Of a stretch of 5,206 nt of DNA, positions 5,075 to 5,206 are shown in pieces (within the stretch, counting starts at the first letter, position 1; every line of letters starts with the position of its first letter). The notes below the pieces were generated by a model, which made no database searches, was not told where the DNA came from, and saw only the letters and a program-made list of their open reading frames with translations. Both the position numbers and the translations under genes were made by a program. The DNA lies in NCBI GenBank assembly GCA_943331855.1, contig CALQNE010000252.1, positions 1-5,206 of the forward strand, in the 5' to 3' direction. Source of the stretch: Bordetella parapertussis (GTDB lineage Bacteria > Pseudomonadota > Gammaproteobacteria > Burkholderiales > Burkholderiaceae_B).

Positions 5075-5206
5075 ATGTCGTCGTCGAACGCATCTTCTTA
5101 TTCAGGTCTGTCCTGTTCTTGCTGTGCAGATATGCTGTCTGCCACTCATAGTCGACGTGATTTTTTGCGCAATGAGGGGGGCGTTGGTTTGGCCGCCTTC
5201 TTGGCA
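5075..5206 (+). CDS. Tat-exported protein of unknown function, N-terminal fragment
   Basis: The first 44 codons of a gene that continues beyond the window. The residues around 25-44, HSRRDFLR then GGVGLAAFLA, form a twin-arginine signal: S-R-R-D-F-L-R matches the SRRxFLK consensus at 26-32 and is followed by the start of a Gly/Ala-rich hydrophobic region. The mature protein is thus expected to cross the inner membrane folded, often with a bound cofactor. The n-region before the arginines is long (26 residues), serine-rich and contains three clustered cysteines (C14, C16, C17). The ATG has a weak GAG seven bases upstream (5065-5067). An in-frame ATG at residue 20 would give a shorter signal without the cysteines, so the start is not certain. 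The enzyme class cannot be named from this fragment. Confidence 0.75.
   Translation, partial: MSSSNASSYSGLSCSCCADMLSATHSRRDFLRNEGGVGLAAFLA

Noticed and set aside
5161..5181. T6 and G6 runs inside the Tat signal sequence, as possible phase-variation tracts
   Set aside because: Runs of six are too short to stand out as contingency loci, and the frame is intact through both.

Overview
The window looks like ordinary chromosomal DNA from a proteobacterium. A betaproteobacterium of the order Burkholderiales is the best guess, based on the fkpB-ispH order, the style of the IspH and Eda proteins and the roughly even base composition. That placement is inference, since no rRNA or marker gene is present. 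I see no mobile element, CRISPR array, tRNA or rRNA.

Left block, plus strand (1-1683): the tail of fkpB (SlyD/FkpB-type peptidyl-prolyl isomerase), then ispH (last enzyme of the MEP isoprenoid pathway), then eda (KDPG/KHG aldolase). All three overlap stop-to-start (TGATG, then ATGA), so they are probably one translationally coupled unit. fkpB-ispH is a common pair. Having eda locked to ispH is the less expected part: Eda releases pyruvate and glyceraldehyde-3-phosphate, the two substrates of the first MEP enzyme, Dxs.

Middle block, minus strand (3890-1686): a lipoprotein alpha/beta hydrolase, followed 117 bp later by a PfkB-family 2-keto-3-deoxygluconate kinase (kdgK). kdgK converges on eda with only 2 bp between the two stop codons. 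KdgK makes KDPG and Eda cleaves it, so consecutive steps of one route face each other tail to tail. A 23-24 nt imperfect direct repeat, 45 bp apart and in frame, brackets the kdgK start codon.

Right block, plus strand (4078-5206): a calcineurin-type metallophosphoesterase divergent from the hydrolase, then a 178-bp gap with two inverted repeats, then the first 44 codons of a protein with a twin-arginine (Tat) signal (SRRDFLR) and an unusual cysteine cluster before it. The gene runs off the window.

Most of the window is conventional metabolism. The points worth following are the ispH-eda coupling, the repeat at the kdgK start, the resemblance of the phosphoesterase to a family that includes a phosphopantetheinyl hydrolase, and the cysteine-rich Tat leader.
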